From an uncultured Muribaculaceae bacterium (GTDB lineage Bacteria > Bacteroidota > Bacteroidia > Bacteroidales > Muribaculaceae): DNA of 28,928 bases. Location of the stretch: NCBI GenBank assembly GCA_910584665.1, contig CAJUBL010000042.1, positions 1 to 28,928 on the forward strand, written 5' to 3'. The position numbers were made by a program, and so were the translations under genes. The notes below the pieces were generated by a model that saw nothing but the letters and a program-made list of their open reading frames with translations, did not search any database and was not told the origin of the DNA. Numbering within the stretch: the stretch's first letter is position 1; each line of letters begins with the position of its first letter. Positions 15,349-23,023 of the stretch are shown here, one piece after another.

Positions 15349-15660
15349 AAAAAAGCGTGAGAGCCGTACCTATTGCCCGTTCCGCTTTCTGAGGCCCTGG
15401 AATTGCCCATCGTAGTTGAACGGACAACGTGCAGAAGCCTCACGCAGAATATACCTATACACCATGGCCACGCTCTCGCGCTTGCCACGGTGCAATATAC
15501 ATATCCGCATTTGCATCTACCGCTGTCTCATTCTTGACTACGATTGAAATTTTCCAGGTTTCAGAAAGCCAAGAAAGAGCGTCGTGTATACGCTTTCCTT
15601 ATGTCTTTGCAGTCCCTCCCGCGCTGCCCTTGACCGGGCCTCTGCGATAACGGTCTGCAC
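15349..15660 (-). ncRNA. Structured RNA of about 310 nt, unidentified (6S-like rod or operon leader)
   Basis: On the minus strand a TAAATTTG box (15671-15664) precedes the stretch and six T residues (15354-15349) end it. In between, 15561-15569 pairs with 15384-15392 (9 bp), 15552-15558 with 15396-15402 (7), 15537-15544 with 15409-15416 (8), 15529-15533 with 15418-15422 (5), 15521-15527 with 15423-15429 (7) and 15516-15520 with 15431-15435 (5). All are in order, forming a long rod. It is capped by an arm with 15501-15506/15447-15452, 15484-15492/15460-15468 and a CGC-GAGA-GCG tip. A 5' hairpin (GACCG/CGGTC) stands outside. The competing fold, 15439-15445/15355-15361 plus 15418-15427/15373-15382, makes a terminator. 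Hallmarks of tmRNA, RNase P RNA and SRP RNA are absent. A rod shape recalls 6S RNA, but identity is unproven. Confidence 0.65.
15355..15445 (-). terminator. Nested terminator hairpin at the end of the structured RNA
   Basis: On the minus strand GCGTGAG (15445-15439) pairs with CTCACGC (15361-15355), enclosing a second stem TTGTCCGTTC (15427-15418) with GAACGGGCAA (15382-15373). The outer stem runs into six T residues (15354-15349). The inner loop of 35 nt is the same sequence that pairs with 15537-15569 in the rod fold, so rod and terminator exclude one another. The first gene of the exported-protein operon starts 47 nt after the T run. Confidence 0.55.
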
Positions 15661-15663
15661 GTG

Positions 15664-15671
15664 CAAATTTA
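15664..15671 (-). promoter_or_regulatory. -7 promoter box for the structured RNA
   Basis: TAAATTTG on the minus strand matches TAnnTTTG. The nearest upstream TTG (15689-15687) is only 15 bp away, shorter than the usual 19-21, so the -33 contact is doubtful. Transcription would begin near 15657-15660. Confidence 0.5.
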
Positions 15672-15779
15672 GTGATAATTTTCGATCAATTGCTCCGTTT
15701 TGCCGGAAATTTACCCCATTACTCTCATTTTATAAGTACCGCTCCACAAAACCATGTTAAAACACTATCATCATACTAC

Positions 15780-15818
15780 AGAACCGGCCTTGACATGCTG
15801 ATTGTCAAGGCCGGTTTT
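15780..15818. terminator. Terminator hairpin downstream of ubiE
   Basis: AACCGGCCTTGACA (15782-15795) pairs perfectly with TGTCAAGGCCGGTT (15803-15816) around loop TGCTGAT, and two outer pairs extend it (A15780-T15818, and G15781-T15817 as G-T). A short T run follows on the plus strand only. The gene that needs it is ubiE on the minus strand, where the stem is followed by CTGTAGT, so termination there would depend on stem strength alone. Confidence 0.6.
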
Positions 15819-15870
15819 CCATTCATACGGCTGTCACGTCAGTGGCGACAGATAAATCTACAGATTACAG

Positions 15871-16623
15871 TCATTTATATGACTTATAGATAGTACATGT
15901 GCCGAATGTCATGGACCTGAATGAAGCATTCCTCATCCCAGCATCACGCATCAGTTCCAGCATATCCTCTCCCTGCGCCACTGCAGCTATGCTCTCAGGC
16001 AAGTAACTGTAAGCCCTGACATCCTTAGAAACAATACGTCCCACCAACGGGATAATACGGCGGGTATATAACCTGTACAACGGTCCGGTAAGCCAGCCGC
16101 GTGGCGTACTGAGTTCAACGACACAAAGCAGTCCGCCGGGCCTGAGCACACGGGCCATCTCACGGTAGCCATCAGCCAGACGCTCGAAATTTCTGACACC
16201 GTAAGCTACCGTCACACAGTCAAAACTGTCATTTTCATAAGGCAAAGCCAGACAATCGGCCTGAGCAAAATCAATACGGTCAGCAAGTCCGGCAGCTTCC
16301 ACCTTCCGACGACCCACGCTGAGCATACCCTCCGACAGGTCAATGCCCGTCACATGACATTCCGGTATCTCACACGCCAGCCTGATAGCAAGATCTCCCG
16401 TACCGGTTGCCACATCAAGCAACCGGTGGGGACCATGCGACTTAATGATTCCGACAGCACGGCCACGCCATATCCGGTCGATCCCCATTGTCATCGCACG
16501 ATTCATGAAATCATACGCAGGTGCTATCGAATCAAACATCTCCTGCACCTGCTCGTGCTTCGAACGCTCGTCTCCATAAGGCGTTATACATTCAGCACCT
16601 GTCGCCTCCGTATCACAAGTCAC
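15871..16623 (-). CDS. ubiE: Demethylmenaquinone methyltransferase (UbiE/MenG)
   Basis: A 250-residue SAM-dependent methyltransferase that converts demethylmenaquinone to menaquinone, the respiratory quinone of Bacteroidota; the ubiquinone branch is not expected here, so menG is the functional name. The family signature MFDSIAPAYDFMNRAMTMGIDRIWR is at 29-53. SAM-binding motif I is LLDVATGTGD (68-77), motif II GIDLSEGML (93-101), the catalytic-site segment VAYGVRNFE (139-147), and motif III RVLRPGG follows (157-163). The start is 6 bp after the purC stop, so the two are co-transcribed. It is the last gene of the phoH-purC-ubiE group. Confidence 0.96.
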   Translation of the reverse strand: MTCDTEATGAECITPYGDERSKHEQVQEMFDSIAPAYDFMNRAMTMGIDRIWRGRAVGIIKSHGPHRLLDVATGTGDLAIRLACEIPECHVTGIDLSEGMLSVGRRKVEAAGLADRIDFAQADCLALPYENDSFDCVTVAYGVRNFERLADGYREMARVLRPGGLLCVVELSTPRGWLTGPLYRLYTRRIIPLVGRIVSKDVRAYSYLPESIAAVAQGEDMLELMRDAGMRNASFRSMTFGTCTIYKSYK

Positions 16624-16629
16624 GTCCTG

Positions 16630-17583
16630 TCACTTTTTGAGTTGGTCAAGACAATCAAGGACATTGCGCTCAATACGCTCCACAAGGTGAGCCTCAGGGG
16701 CCTTTTCAAACGTCTTGCCGGTAATATGCTCATACAGTTCGATGTAACGGCTGCTTACCGACTCGATAAAATCGGGTGTCATCTCGGGCACTTTCTGCCC
16801 GGCCTTACCCATGAAATCATGCTGGATAAGCCACTGGCGCACAAATTCCTTACTTAGCTGCTTCTGTGGCTCGCCGTTCTCGAATCGCGCCTCATATCCA
16901 TCGGCATAGAAATAACGCGACGAGTCGGGAGTATGGATCTCGTCAATAAGAATAACCTTGCCGTCACGCTTGCCGAACTCATACTTCGTATCAACAAGAA
17001 TAAGACCTTTCTCAGCCGCCATCTCCGTACCCTTAGCAAATAACGCACGCGTATAACGCTCCATTACTTCATAGTCCTCAGCGCTTACTATGCCCTGACT
17101 GATGATCTCCTCCCGCGAGATATTCTCGTCATGACCGGCATCAGCCTTAGTCGTAGGCGTAATGATCGGCTCGGGAAAACGTTCGTTCTCCCTCATACCG
17201 TCAGGAAGCTTCACTCCGCACAGCTCGCGGCATCCGGCCTCATACTCACGCCATGCACTACCGGTAAGATACCCCCTTATGATCATCTCGACACGGAAAC
17301 CCTCACACTTATAGCCGACAGTCACCATCGGATCAGGTGTTGCAAGCTTCCAGTTGGGAACAATATCGACGGTAGCGTCAAGAAACGTGGCCGCGATCTG
17401 ATTCAGGACCTGTCCCTTGTAAGGAATACCCTCCGGAAGGATTACATCAAATGCCGATATACGGTCGGTAGCGATCATTACCATCAGATCATCGTCGATA
17501 GTATAGACATCTCTCACTTTACCATGATACACCGCGGTCTGACCCGGGAATCTGAAATCGGTAGTCACTAATGTATTAGCCAT
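16630..17583 (-). CDS. purC: Phosphoribosylaminoimidazolesuccinocarboxamide (SAICAR) synthase
   Basis: A 317-residue cytosolic ligase of purine synthesis that joins CAIR and aspartate with ATP to give SAICAR. Recognised by the ATP-grasp-like N-terminus YHGKVRDVYTIDDD (19-32), DRISAFDVILPEGIPYKG, RGYLTGSAWREY, ADAGHDENIS and the signature VILIDEIHTPDSSRYFYADGY. Length fits the long single-function form found in Bacteroidota and yeast (about 305-315) rather than the 237-residue E. coli type. It sits 26 bp after phoH and 6 bp before ubiE, a grouping common in Bacteroidales, although the purine, quinone and RNA-related roles are not connected. Confidence 0.96.
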   Translation of the reverse strand: MANTLVTTDFRFPGQTAVYHGKVRDVYTIDDDLMVMIATDRISAFDVILPEGIPYKGQVLNQIAATFLDATVDIVPNWKLATPDPMVTVGYKCEGFRVEMIIRGYLTGSAWREYEAGCRELCGVKLPDGMRENERFPEPIITPTTKADAGHDENISREEIISQGIVSAEDYEVMERYTRALFAKGTEMAAEKGLILVDTKYEFGKRDGKVILIDEIHTPDSSRYFYADGYEARFENGEPQKQLSKEFVRQWLIQHDFMGKAGQKVPEMTPDFIESVSSRYIELYEHITGKTFEKAPEAHLVERIERNVLDCLDQLKK

Positions 17584-17609
17584 TGCTTGAAATATTTTAT
17601 GATATTTGG

Positions 17610-18602
17610 TTATTGATTGTCGTTTCCGGAATGCTCGGCCCTGACGTGTACACGGCCTTCCGTCTGCTGCCTGTCATAAGCCTCATAAGCCTGCACTATA
17701 CGCTGTACGAGCTGATGGCGCACGATATCCTTCCTGCCGAACTCCACCCTGCCTATACCGGGAATATCACGCAGCACATTCAACGCCTGCACCAGCCCCG
17801 AGACTGTCGACCGGGGCAGGTCGATCTGAGTCACATCGCCCGTAATGATCATCTTGGCATTCATGCCAAGACGAGTCAGAAACATCTTTATCTGATGCGT
17901 AGTTGTATTCTGGGCCTCATCAAGCACTATCACGGCATCATTCAGCGTACGGCCGCGCATGAACGCCAGCGGAGCAATCTGGATCACATTCGTCTCCATA
18001 TATTCCTTCAGTTTTACTGCCGGAATCATATCCTCCAGAGCATCATAAAGAGGCTGCAGATACGGATCTATCTTATCCTTCATGTCACCGGGCAGGAATC
18101 CGAGTTTCTCACCGGCCTCCACTGCCGGACGTGACAGTATTATCTTTCTCACCTCCCTGTTCTTGAGAGCCCTCACAGCAAGAGCTATAGCAACATACGT
18201 CTTACCGGTACCGGCAGGGCCCATAGCAAAGGTCAGATCATTTTTCATGAACGTATCCACCAGAAGCTGCTGATTGGGAGTGCGCCCCTGTATGGGCTTC
18301 CCGTTGACACCATAGATGATAACATCATCCATCTTCATCTCACGGGGACGACTGCCCTTGGCAATATCCAGTATCACATCCTCCGGAAGTCTGTTATACT
18401 TCACACAGTAACACTCCAGCTCCTTGATACGGCTTTCGAACTGACTTGTCTCGTCATCATCCCCTATCACCTTGATAACATTCCCGCGTGCCGCTATCCG
18501 CAATTTCGGAAACAGGTTTTTGATAAGCTGCATATTACTGTTATTGACACCATAGAAACACACAGGGTCAACATTCTCGATTATTATGATACGTTCAATC
18601 AT
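17610..18602 (-). CDS. PhoH family ATPase (YbeZ-like)
   Basis: A 330-residue P-loop protein of the PhoH/YbeZ family, linked in other bacteria to RNA metabolism and ribosome maturation; its exact reaction is not settled. The N-terminal segment (about 1-100) has the usual YbeZ small domain (IIIENVDPVCFYG, IRIAARGN-like). The ATPase domain has Walker A GPAGTGKT (128-135) and Walker B VIVLDEAQN (224-232), with ITGDVTQIDLP (253-263) as sensor. No export signal. It is first in the phoH-purC-ubiE unit. A TAACTTTG box ends only 4 bp before the ATG, so the transcript may be leaderless or nearly so. Confidence 0.93.
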   Translation of the reverse strand: MIERIIIIENVDPVCFYGVNNSNMQLIKNLFPKLRIAARGNVIKVIGDDDETSQFESRIKELECYCVKYNRLPEDVILDIAKGSRPREMKMDDVIIYGVNGKPIQGRTPNQQLLVDTFMKNDLTFAMGPAGTGKTYVAIALAVRALKNREVRKIILSRPAVEAGEKLGFLPGDMKDKIDPYLQPLYDALEDMIPAVKLKEYMETNVIQIAPLAFMRGRTLNDAVIVLDEAQNTTTHQIKMFLTRLGMNAKMIITGDVTQIDLPRSTVSGLVQALNVLRDIPGIGRVEFGRKDIVRHQLVQRIVQAYEAYDRQQTEGRVHVRAEHSGNDNQ

Positions 18603-18606
18603 AGCA

Positions 18607-18614
18607 CAAAGTTA
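18607..18614 (-). promoter_or_regulatory. -7 promoter box of phoH-purC-ubiE
   Basis: TAACTTTG on the minus strand ends 4 bp before the phoH ATG (18602). No TTTG-type -33 box is visible 19-21 bp upstream in the A/T-rich gap. If used, the message would start at or within a few bases of the ATG. Confidence 0.5.
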
Positions 18615-18676
18615 AGTATAGTATATATTAATTTAAAGTTTTGGACTTAAAAAATGTTCATCACTCAAAAAAGTAT

Positions 18677-18684
18677 TAACTTTG
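18677..18684 (+). promoter_or_regulatory. -7 promoter box of the esterase gene
   Basis: TAACTTTG matches TAnnTTTG and lies 30 bp before the ATG at 18715. The -33 region is A-rich with only a weak match (GTTCA). It is divergent from the phoH box 62 bp away. Confidence 0.6.
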
Positions 18685-18714
18685 TAGTCATAACCCCGAT
18701 ACACTATGTAAGTC

Positions 18715-19542
18715 ATGAACAGAATACTCACTTCCATCCTTATAGCTGTCTCAGCTATACCGGCCGCATTCGCACACACACAGGGCGACACAATAACCGT
18801 CTCATCCGAATATATAAGCCCCGGGATGCAGGTGGCAGTCATAAAACCAGCCACCTACGACGACCCGGAGAATTCCGGGAAACGATACCCGGTCGTATAT
18901 CTGCTCCACGGCTACGGCAACGACTTCAGATGCTGGCCGACCATCACACAGCCGGCCATTGACTCTCTCGCAACACGCTGGGACATGATATTTGTGTGTC
19001 CCGACGGCCGCAACAGCTGGTACTTCGACTCACGTACCGACCCCGCGATGCAGATGGAATCATTCATCACCAGAACGCTCGTGCCACATATCGACGCCAC
19101 ATACCGAACTCGGCCCGAAGCATCACAACGCGCCATAACAGGACTCTCCATGGGCGGACACGGAGCACTATGGCTCGCAATGCGGCACAGCGACATCTGG
19201 GGCAACGCAGGAGCTACCAGCGGAGGCGTCGACTTCACGCCATGGCCCAATGGCTGGAACATCGACAAAGCTCTCGGCCGGTACGAAGACAATAAGGAAC
19301 TCTGGAAAAAGTCAACAGTCATATCACTCGTTCCCACACTCAGACCCGGACAACTGAATATAATCTTCGACTGCGGTGTCGACGACTTCTTCCACAAAGT
19401 CAACAGCAACCTGCACGACGCCCTCGTCAAAGCCGGGATTCCACACGATTACATATCACGCCCGGGCGAACATAACCACACATACTGGCGCAACGCCATA
19501 CTGTATCAGCTGCAGTTCTTCAACGACCGGTTCAACAGATAA
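18715..19542 (+). CDS. Exported alpha/beta-hydrolase, putative esterase family
   Basis: A 275-residue esterase of the esterase D/feruloyl esterase-like family (PF00756). A signal peptide is seen at 1-20 (LTSILIAVSAIPAAFA). The fold is marked by YPVVYLLHGYGND (oxyanion-hole strand, 58-70) and PDGRNSWY (96-103). The nucleophile is Ser145 in GLSMGGHGA; an acid at Asp219-Asp224 (DCGVDDFF) and His253 or His255 (EHNHTYW) complete the triad. Relatives remove acetyl or feruloyl groups from plant polysaccharides or act on short esters; the substrate here cannot be told. It has its own promoter box and lies 49 bp before the DUF3078 gene. Confidence 0.88.
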   Translation: MNRILTSILIAVSAIPAAFAHTQGDTITVSSEYISPGMQVAVIKPATYDDPENSGKRYPVVYLLHGYGNDFRCWPTITQPAIDSLATRWDMIFVCPDGRNSWYFDSRTDPAMQMESFITRTLVPHIDATYRTRPEASQRAITGLSMGGHGALWLAMRHSDIWGNAGATSGGVDFTPWPNGWNIDKALGRYEDNKELWKKSTVISLVPTLRPGQLNIIFDCGVDDFFHKVNSNLHDALVKAGIPHDYISRPGEHNHTYWRNAILYQLQFFNDRFNR

Positions 19543-19591
19543 CACATTCCTCCTCACGTTCAGCTTATTTTCAAGGTAAAAAGATAAATCA

Positions 19592-21037
19592 ATGGACATT
19601 CGACACGCTATCATCTCACTATCAATCGTTACCCTGTCAACGGTTTCATTCACGGCTACGGCCGAAGATCCAGAGGTCATAATCATGGGAGGTTTCGTTG
19701 ACGATGAGCCCGTGACTGCCGATTCAACAACCCTTGATATCCCCGCCGACGAAATCATCGGCCTGCAGGCCGACTCGACTGCCGTCGACTCCGTACCCAG
19801 TTTCGCCGACCTGCTGCGAATCGAACAGGAACGCCTGCAGCTTCCGCTTGAGATCGACACCTCCATCGACGTATCCTCCCGTCTCATGCCGCGCCTCTTC
19901 TACATGCCCGTAGTATATAAGCCTTATATCGTCGGACGGTATGTCAACGACACCATAGCGCCGAAACCGGCGTCACCGGAATACACACCTCCGGCCCTGC
20001 CGGCACGACAGTGGATCGACGACGAAGTTGCCCGCCACAACGCCATGGAAGCCCGCCTGCAGCAATTCTGCGCATCCTATCCATGGGTAGTCAGGCTCAA
20101 CCTCGAGTCACTGCCGGAGCCCCCAAAAACATATGTGGCGACAGTCGACCCCGCCTCAGCCACCATCAAAGTCACCGAAGTCAGAGTTGACCTGAAAGAA
20201 GCAAACAAAGAAGTGTCCTCAATAGAAGTCAGACACAAAAACTGGCTGCACTCATTCGAAGGCTCACTGCAATTCTCACAAGCCTACAACTCTCCCAACT
20301 GGTACCAGGGAGGCAACAACAACCTTAACCTCATAGGGAACTTCATATGGAACGTCAAACTCAATCCGGCGTTCCATCCCAACCTCCTGTTCGAAAACAC
20401 CGTCCAGTACAAACTCGCAGTCAACAGCGCGCCCGACGACACACTGCGAAGCTACAGCATCAGCGAAGACCGCTTCCAGATAAACACCAAGTTCGGACTC
20501 AAAGCATCCCACAACTGGTACTACTCCGTCAACATGCAGTTCAAGACACAGCTACTACAGAATCACCCTACCAACAGCCACTCGCTCACAGCAGCGTTCC
20601 TATCCCCCGGAGAGCTCAACCTCGGTCTCGGTATGACATACAACTATAACTCCAGAGACAAGAAGACATCCTTCAACGTCTCCATCGACCCACTGTCATA
20701 CAACATGATATGCTATCGCGACACGCGTGTCACAGCCTATAAAGACAAGAAAGTACTCAACCAGTACGGTTCCAATATCGAAGCCAAACTCACATGGAAA
20801 CCCGCCTACAACATCACCTACTCATCCCGCCTGTATACATTCACTAACTACGAATACCTTCAGGGCGACTGGGAACACACCGTATCATTTGCCATAAACC
20901 GCTTTCTTACAACACAGATATATGTCCACCTCCGCTACGACTCGTCGACCAGAAAACTCGAAGACACAAAGTGGCACCGCTGGCAGCTCAAAGAGATCCT
21001 GAGCTTCGGATTCGCATATAAATTCAACTCCATATAA
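19592..21037 (+). CDS. DUF3078 family outer-membrane protein
   Basis: 481 residues, unknown function. The signal peptide is 1-24 (ending FTATA). Residues 25-200 are a low-complexity, Pro/Ala/Asp-rich lead with a YMPVVYKPYIVGRYV patch. Residues 205-480 have the DUF3078 pattern: SLQFSQAYNSPNWYQGGNNNLNL followed by alternating amphipathic strands rich in Tyr, Asn and Trp, ending SFGFAYKFNSI with a terminal hydrophobic residue, as expected of a beta-barrel. The family is found almost only in Bacteroidota. It probably begins a co-directional run with the three small exported proteins behind it (gaps 18, -4 and 30 bp). Confidence 0.85.
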   Translation: MDIRHAIISLSIVTLSTVSFTATAEDPEVIIMGGFVDDEPVTADSTTLDIPADEIIGLQADSTAVDSVPSFADLLRIEQERLQLPLEIDTSIDVSSRLMPRLFYMPVVYKPYIVGRYVNDTIAPKPASPEYTPPALPARQWIDDEVARHNAMEARLQQFCASYPWVVRLNLESLPEPPKTYVATVDPASATIKVTEVRVDLKEANKEVSSIEVRHKNWLHSFEGSLQFSQAYNSPNWYQGGNNNLNLIGNFIWNVKLNPAFHPNLLFENTVQYKLAVNSAPDDTLRSYSISEDRFQINTKFGLKASHNWYYSVNMQFKTQLLQNHPTNSHSLTAAFLSPGELNLGLGMTYNYNSRDKKTSFNVSIDPLSYNMICYRDTRVTAYKDKKVLNQYGSNIEAKLTWKPAYNITYSSRLYTFTNYEYLQGDWEHTVSFAINRFLTTQIYVHLRYDSSTRKLEDTKWHRWQLKEILSFGFAYKFNSI

Positions 21038-21055
21038 GCCCGAAAACATGGCAGC

Positions 21056-21661
21056 ATGACCACGCGACTGGCAACAATACTACTGACGGCCCTTTCGGCT
21101 CTCCTGCCGGTAAGGGCCTCAGATCTATCCAGATACATCCCTGCCGAATCTCCCGTAATCCCGGGATACAACGACATAGACTCCATAAAAGCACGTATCG
21201 ACAACCACGGACCCTCCGGAATCGAAGGCATATGGATGATGTCAGCCACACAGACCCTTGTAGTCATAGAACCGGCATCTGACCCGGCACTCTCCGGCAC
21301 CGGATTCCACGCGTGGCAGATCATCATAATATCATCCCCACGCAAATCCCTACGGCCCGGAACAACACTCGGATACATAGTCCCGACAGCACACCGGGAC
21401 CATTACGAAGCCCTCATATACACATCCCGCTTCCGCTCCATACTCCGCAGACACCGGCACTATACACTCAGCCTATCCGACGAATCACACCTCTCCATGA
21501 CACCCGACAAGTCACCATGGAACATATCACTTCGCCATACCCTGCGCTTCCTCGTAAGAGCCGCCATCCACACCCGTCCGGCAGACAACCCAGGCCACGA
21601 CGGATTCATAAAGCAATATCCGCCGCCTGACGGCATTCCACTCAATCCCGTTTACCTATGA
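21056..21661 (+). CDS. Exported protein of unknown function
   Basis: 201 residues with a signal peptide (1-21, LATILLTALSALLPVRAS). I do not recognise the family. Mature residues 40-120 (IDSIKARIDNHGPSGIEGIWMMSATQTLVVIEP) look like a compact beta domain; the C-terminal part is basic with many His and Arg. The stop overlaps the next start (ATGA, 21658-21661), so translation is likely coupled. Codon use matches the neighbours. Confidence 0.7.
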   Translation: MTTRLATILLTALSALLPVRASDLSRYIPAESPVIPGYNDIDSIKARIDNHGPSGIEGIWMMSATQTLVVIEPASDPALSGTGFHAWQIIIISSPRKSLRPGTTLGYIVPTAHRDHYEALIYTSRFRSILRRHRHYTLSLSDESHLSMTPDKSPWNISLRHTLRFLVRAAIHTRPADNPGHDGFIKQYPPPDGIPLNPVYL

Positions 21662-22176
21662 AGTTCCTCTCCGCATCCATCATCACTCTGTTACTGTCGC
21701 TCACATATAACCAAACCGCGGCACAGCGGCATCGCACAACCATACCGGGACCACTGCGCGCCATACAGGACAGGACCGAAGCCTCAGCAACCTGCACAGT
21801 ACCATCTGACAGCATCATAACCATCACACCGCAGGCAAACAATCTCGACAGCATCATACGGCTTTCCGGCTACGACAAACCCATCTCCGCAACACGCGAG
21901 ACACTTCACATATCCAACCTCTCCCACACTCTCACCATTAAAGCCATCAACTTTGAGATACGCTATATCGACCGTCAGGGACGGGAACTCCATCGGCGCA
22001 CCGTTGATCTTCAGCACACCGTAGCCCCACAGCACACCGAACTCGCGACATTCCCCACATGGGACATACAACGCTCCTTCTACTACATTCTCAGCGTCAG
22101 ACCACGCCGGCAATACACTCCCTACGATATAGACCTGCACATAAATCACATCTCAGCAACTATCACACACAGATAA
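21658..22176 (+). CDS. Exported protein of unknown function
   Basis: 172 residues with a signal peptide (about 1-22, FLSASIITLLLSLTYNQTAA). The family is not recognised. The segment 95-165 (HTLTIKAINFEIRYIDRQGRELHRRTVDL) has the strand order of small immunoglobulin-like or FxLYD-like beta domains, a weak resemblance. Its start overlaps the previous stop by 4 bp, and the next gene begins 30 bp after its stop. Confidence 0.68.
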   Translation: MKFLSASIITLLLSLTYNQTAAQRHRTTIPGPLRAIQDRTEASATCTVPSDSIITITPQANNLDSIIRLSGYDKPISATRETLHISNLSHTLTIKAINFEIRYIDRQGRELHRRTVDLQHTVAPQHTELATFPTWDIQRSFYYILSVRPRRQYTPYDIDLHINHISATITHR

Positions 22177-22206
22177 ACAATATAGCAGAGCGCGTGTTAT
22201 TAATAT

Positions 22207-22560
22207 ATGAAAAACACACGCCTCACACATATTCTTCTGATATCCCTGCTGGCAGGCTCACCAGTCCTGACAGCATCAGACCCCGATGCACACACCGACA
22301 CGACTCAGCGACGAGCCGACTACCCGTACCGGCTTCTCACCGAATTTCCCGTCATATACGCCGACACAGCCCTCGTAACGCCACAATATAACATCGTAAT
22401 ACGGGCCGTATGGATGTCCCGACGCGGACGCAGGTGCAAGGTAACATCGCCCGGGCAACTACCCGAACCGCCTGGAGCAATGATGATACGCTTCATACAT
22501 GATCCCGCCTACGATACAGCAAGATTCCACACCGACGCAATCGTGATACACAGAAAATAG
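22207..22560 (+). CDS. Small exported protein of unknown function
   Basis: 117 residues with a signal-peptide-like start (LTHILLISLLAGSPVLTAS). No family recognised. Support comes from the signal peptide, the co-directional order and codon use like that of the two genes before it. Its last 52 bp overlap the 3' end of the convergent DUF456 gene, which is unusual but possible. Less certain than its neighbours. Confidence 0.55.
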   Translation: MKNTRLTHILLISLLAGSPVLTASDPDAHTDTTQRRADYPYRLLTEFPVIYADTALVTPQYNIVIRAVWMSRRGRRCKVTSPGQLPEPPGAMMIRFIHDPAYDTARFHTDAIVIHRK

Positions 22561-23000
22561 ATACACACCACAAACTTCATGAGCACACCGAAGACAAACC
22601 CGAGCACACTGCCCACACCAGACTTGAAAGCCGCGCCCTTCGACTGCCTCCCGATCAGTTCTCCTATGAAAGCACCGAGAAACGGACCCAGTATAAGACC
22701 GACCGGAAAATAGGACAACCCGACGATCGTACCGATGAAACTACCCCACTTTCCATACTTCGTGCCACCGAAGTATTTTACACCGAGTGAAGGAATTATA
22801 TAATCCAGAATAACAGTTACAATCGTCACGATACCGTATATACTCAACGCCATACCGCCGATCTCACCATCCGAGTTGCAATATATTACCAGAAGTCCGA
22901 GAAACGAGATAGGAGGCCCGGGAATCATCGGAATAAAACACCCCACGATACCGACCACATTAAGCGCGATAGCAAGCGTAAAAAACATAAAATCAGCCAT
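22509..23000 (-). CDS. DUF456 family membrane protein
   Basis: A 163-residue inner-membrane protein of unknown function. It has hydrophobic segments at about 5-37 (the Gly/Pro-rich GCFIPMIPGPPISFLGLLVIY is the family hallmark), 47-70, 84-118 and 128-157. Between them lies the glycine-zipper-like stretch GTIVGLSYFPVGLILGPFLGAFIGELIG. The start MADFMFF follows a TATATTTG box (23016-23023) by a short leader. The 3' end overlaps the convergent small exported protein gene by 52 bp. Confidence 0.88.
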   Translation of the reverse strand: MADFMFFTLAIALNVVGIVGCFIPMIPGPPISFLGLLVIYCNSDGEIGGMALSIYGIVTIVTVILDYIIPSLGVKYFGGTKYGKWGSFIGTIVGLSYFPVGLILGPFLGAFIGELIGRQSKGAAFKSGVGSVLGFVFGVLMKFVVCIYFLCITIASVWNLAVS

Positions 23001-23015
23001 AACACAAACTTTTCA

Positions 23016-23023
23016 CAAATATA
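23016..23023 (-). promoter_or_regulatory. -7 promoter box of the DUF456 gene
   Basis: TATATTTG on the minus strand matches TAnnTTTG and ends 15 bp before the ATG at 23000. No -33 box at the usual distance. Confidence 0.5.

Larger units (their letters stand above)
15303..15870. other. 568-bp non-coding interval between ubiE and the exported-protein operon
   Basis: It contains, from right to left, a terminator-like 14-bp perfect hairpin (15782-15816), the promoter box (15664-15671) and the structured RNA (15349-15660), then a 46-bp spacer to the ATG at 15302. Small open frames on either strand have no family resemblance and cut across RNA helices. The stretch 15672-15779 shows nothing further. 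Confidence 0.6.

Noticed and set aside
15383..15417. Pseudoknot between the terminator loop and 15537-15569
   Set aside because: The complementarity extends over about 24 bp, too long a helix to form within a 35-nt loop closed by a 10-bp stem. Treated as an alternative fold instead.
15303..15488. In-frame upstream extension of the beta-helix protein by 62 residues
   Set aside because: It would bury a clean signal peptide inside the protein and run through the terminator and helices of the structured RNA. The ATG at 15302 is preferred.
15349..15660. Identification as tmRNA, RNase P RNA or SRP RNA
   Set aside because: No tag reading frame ending in ALAA and no tRNA-like ends; no GAGGAAAGTCC-type RNase P core; no GGAA-capped SRP helix 8.
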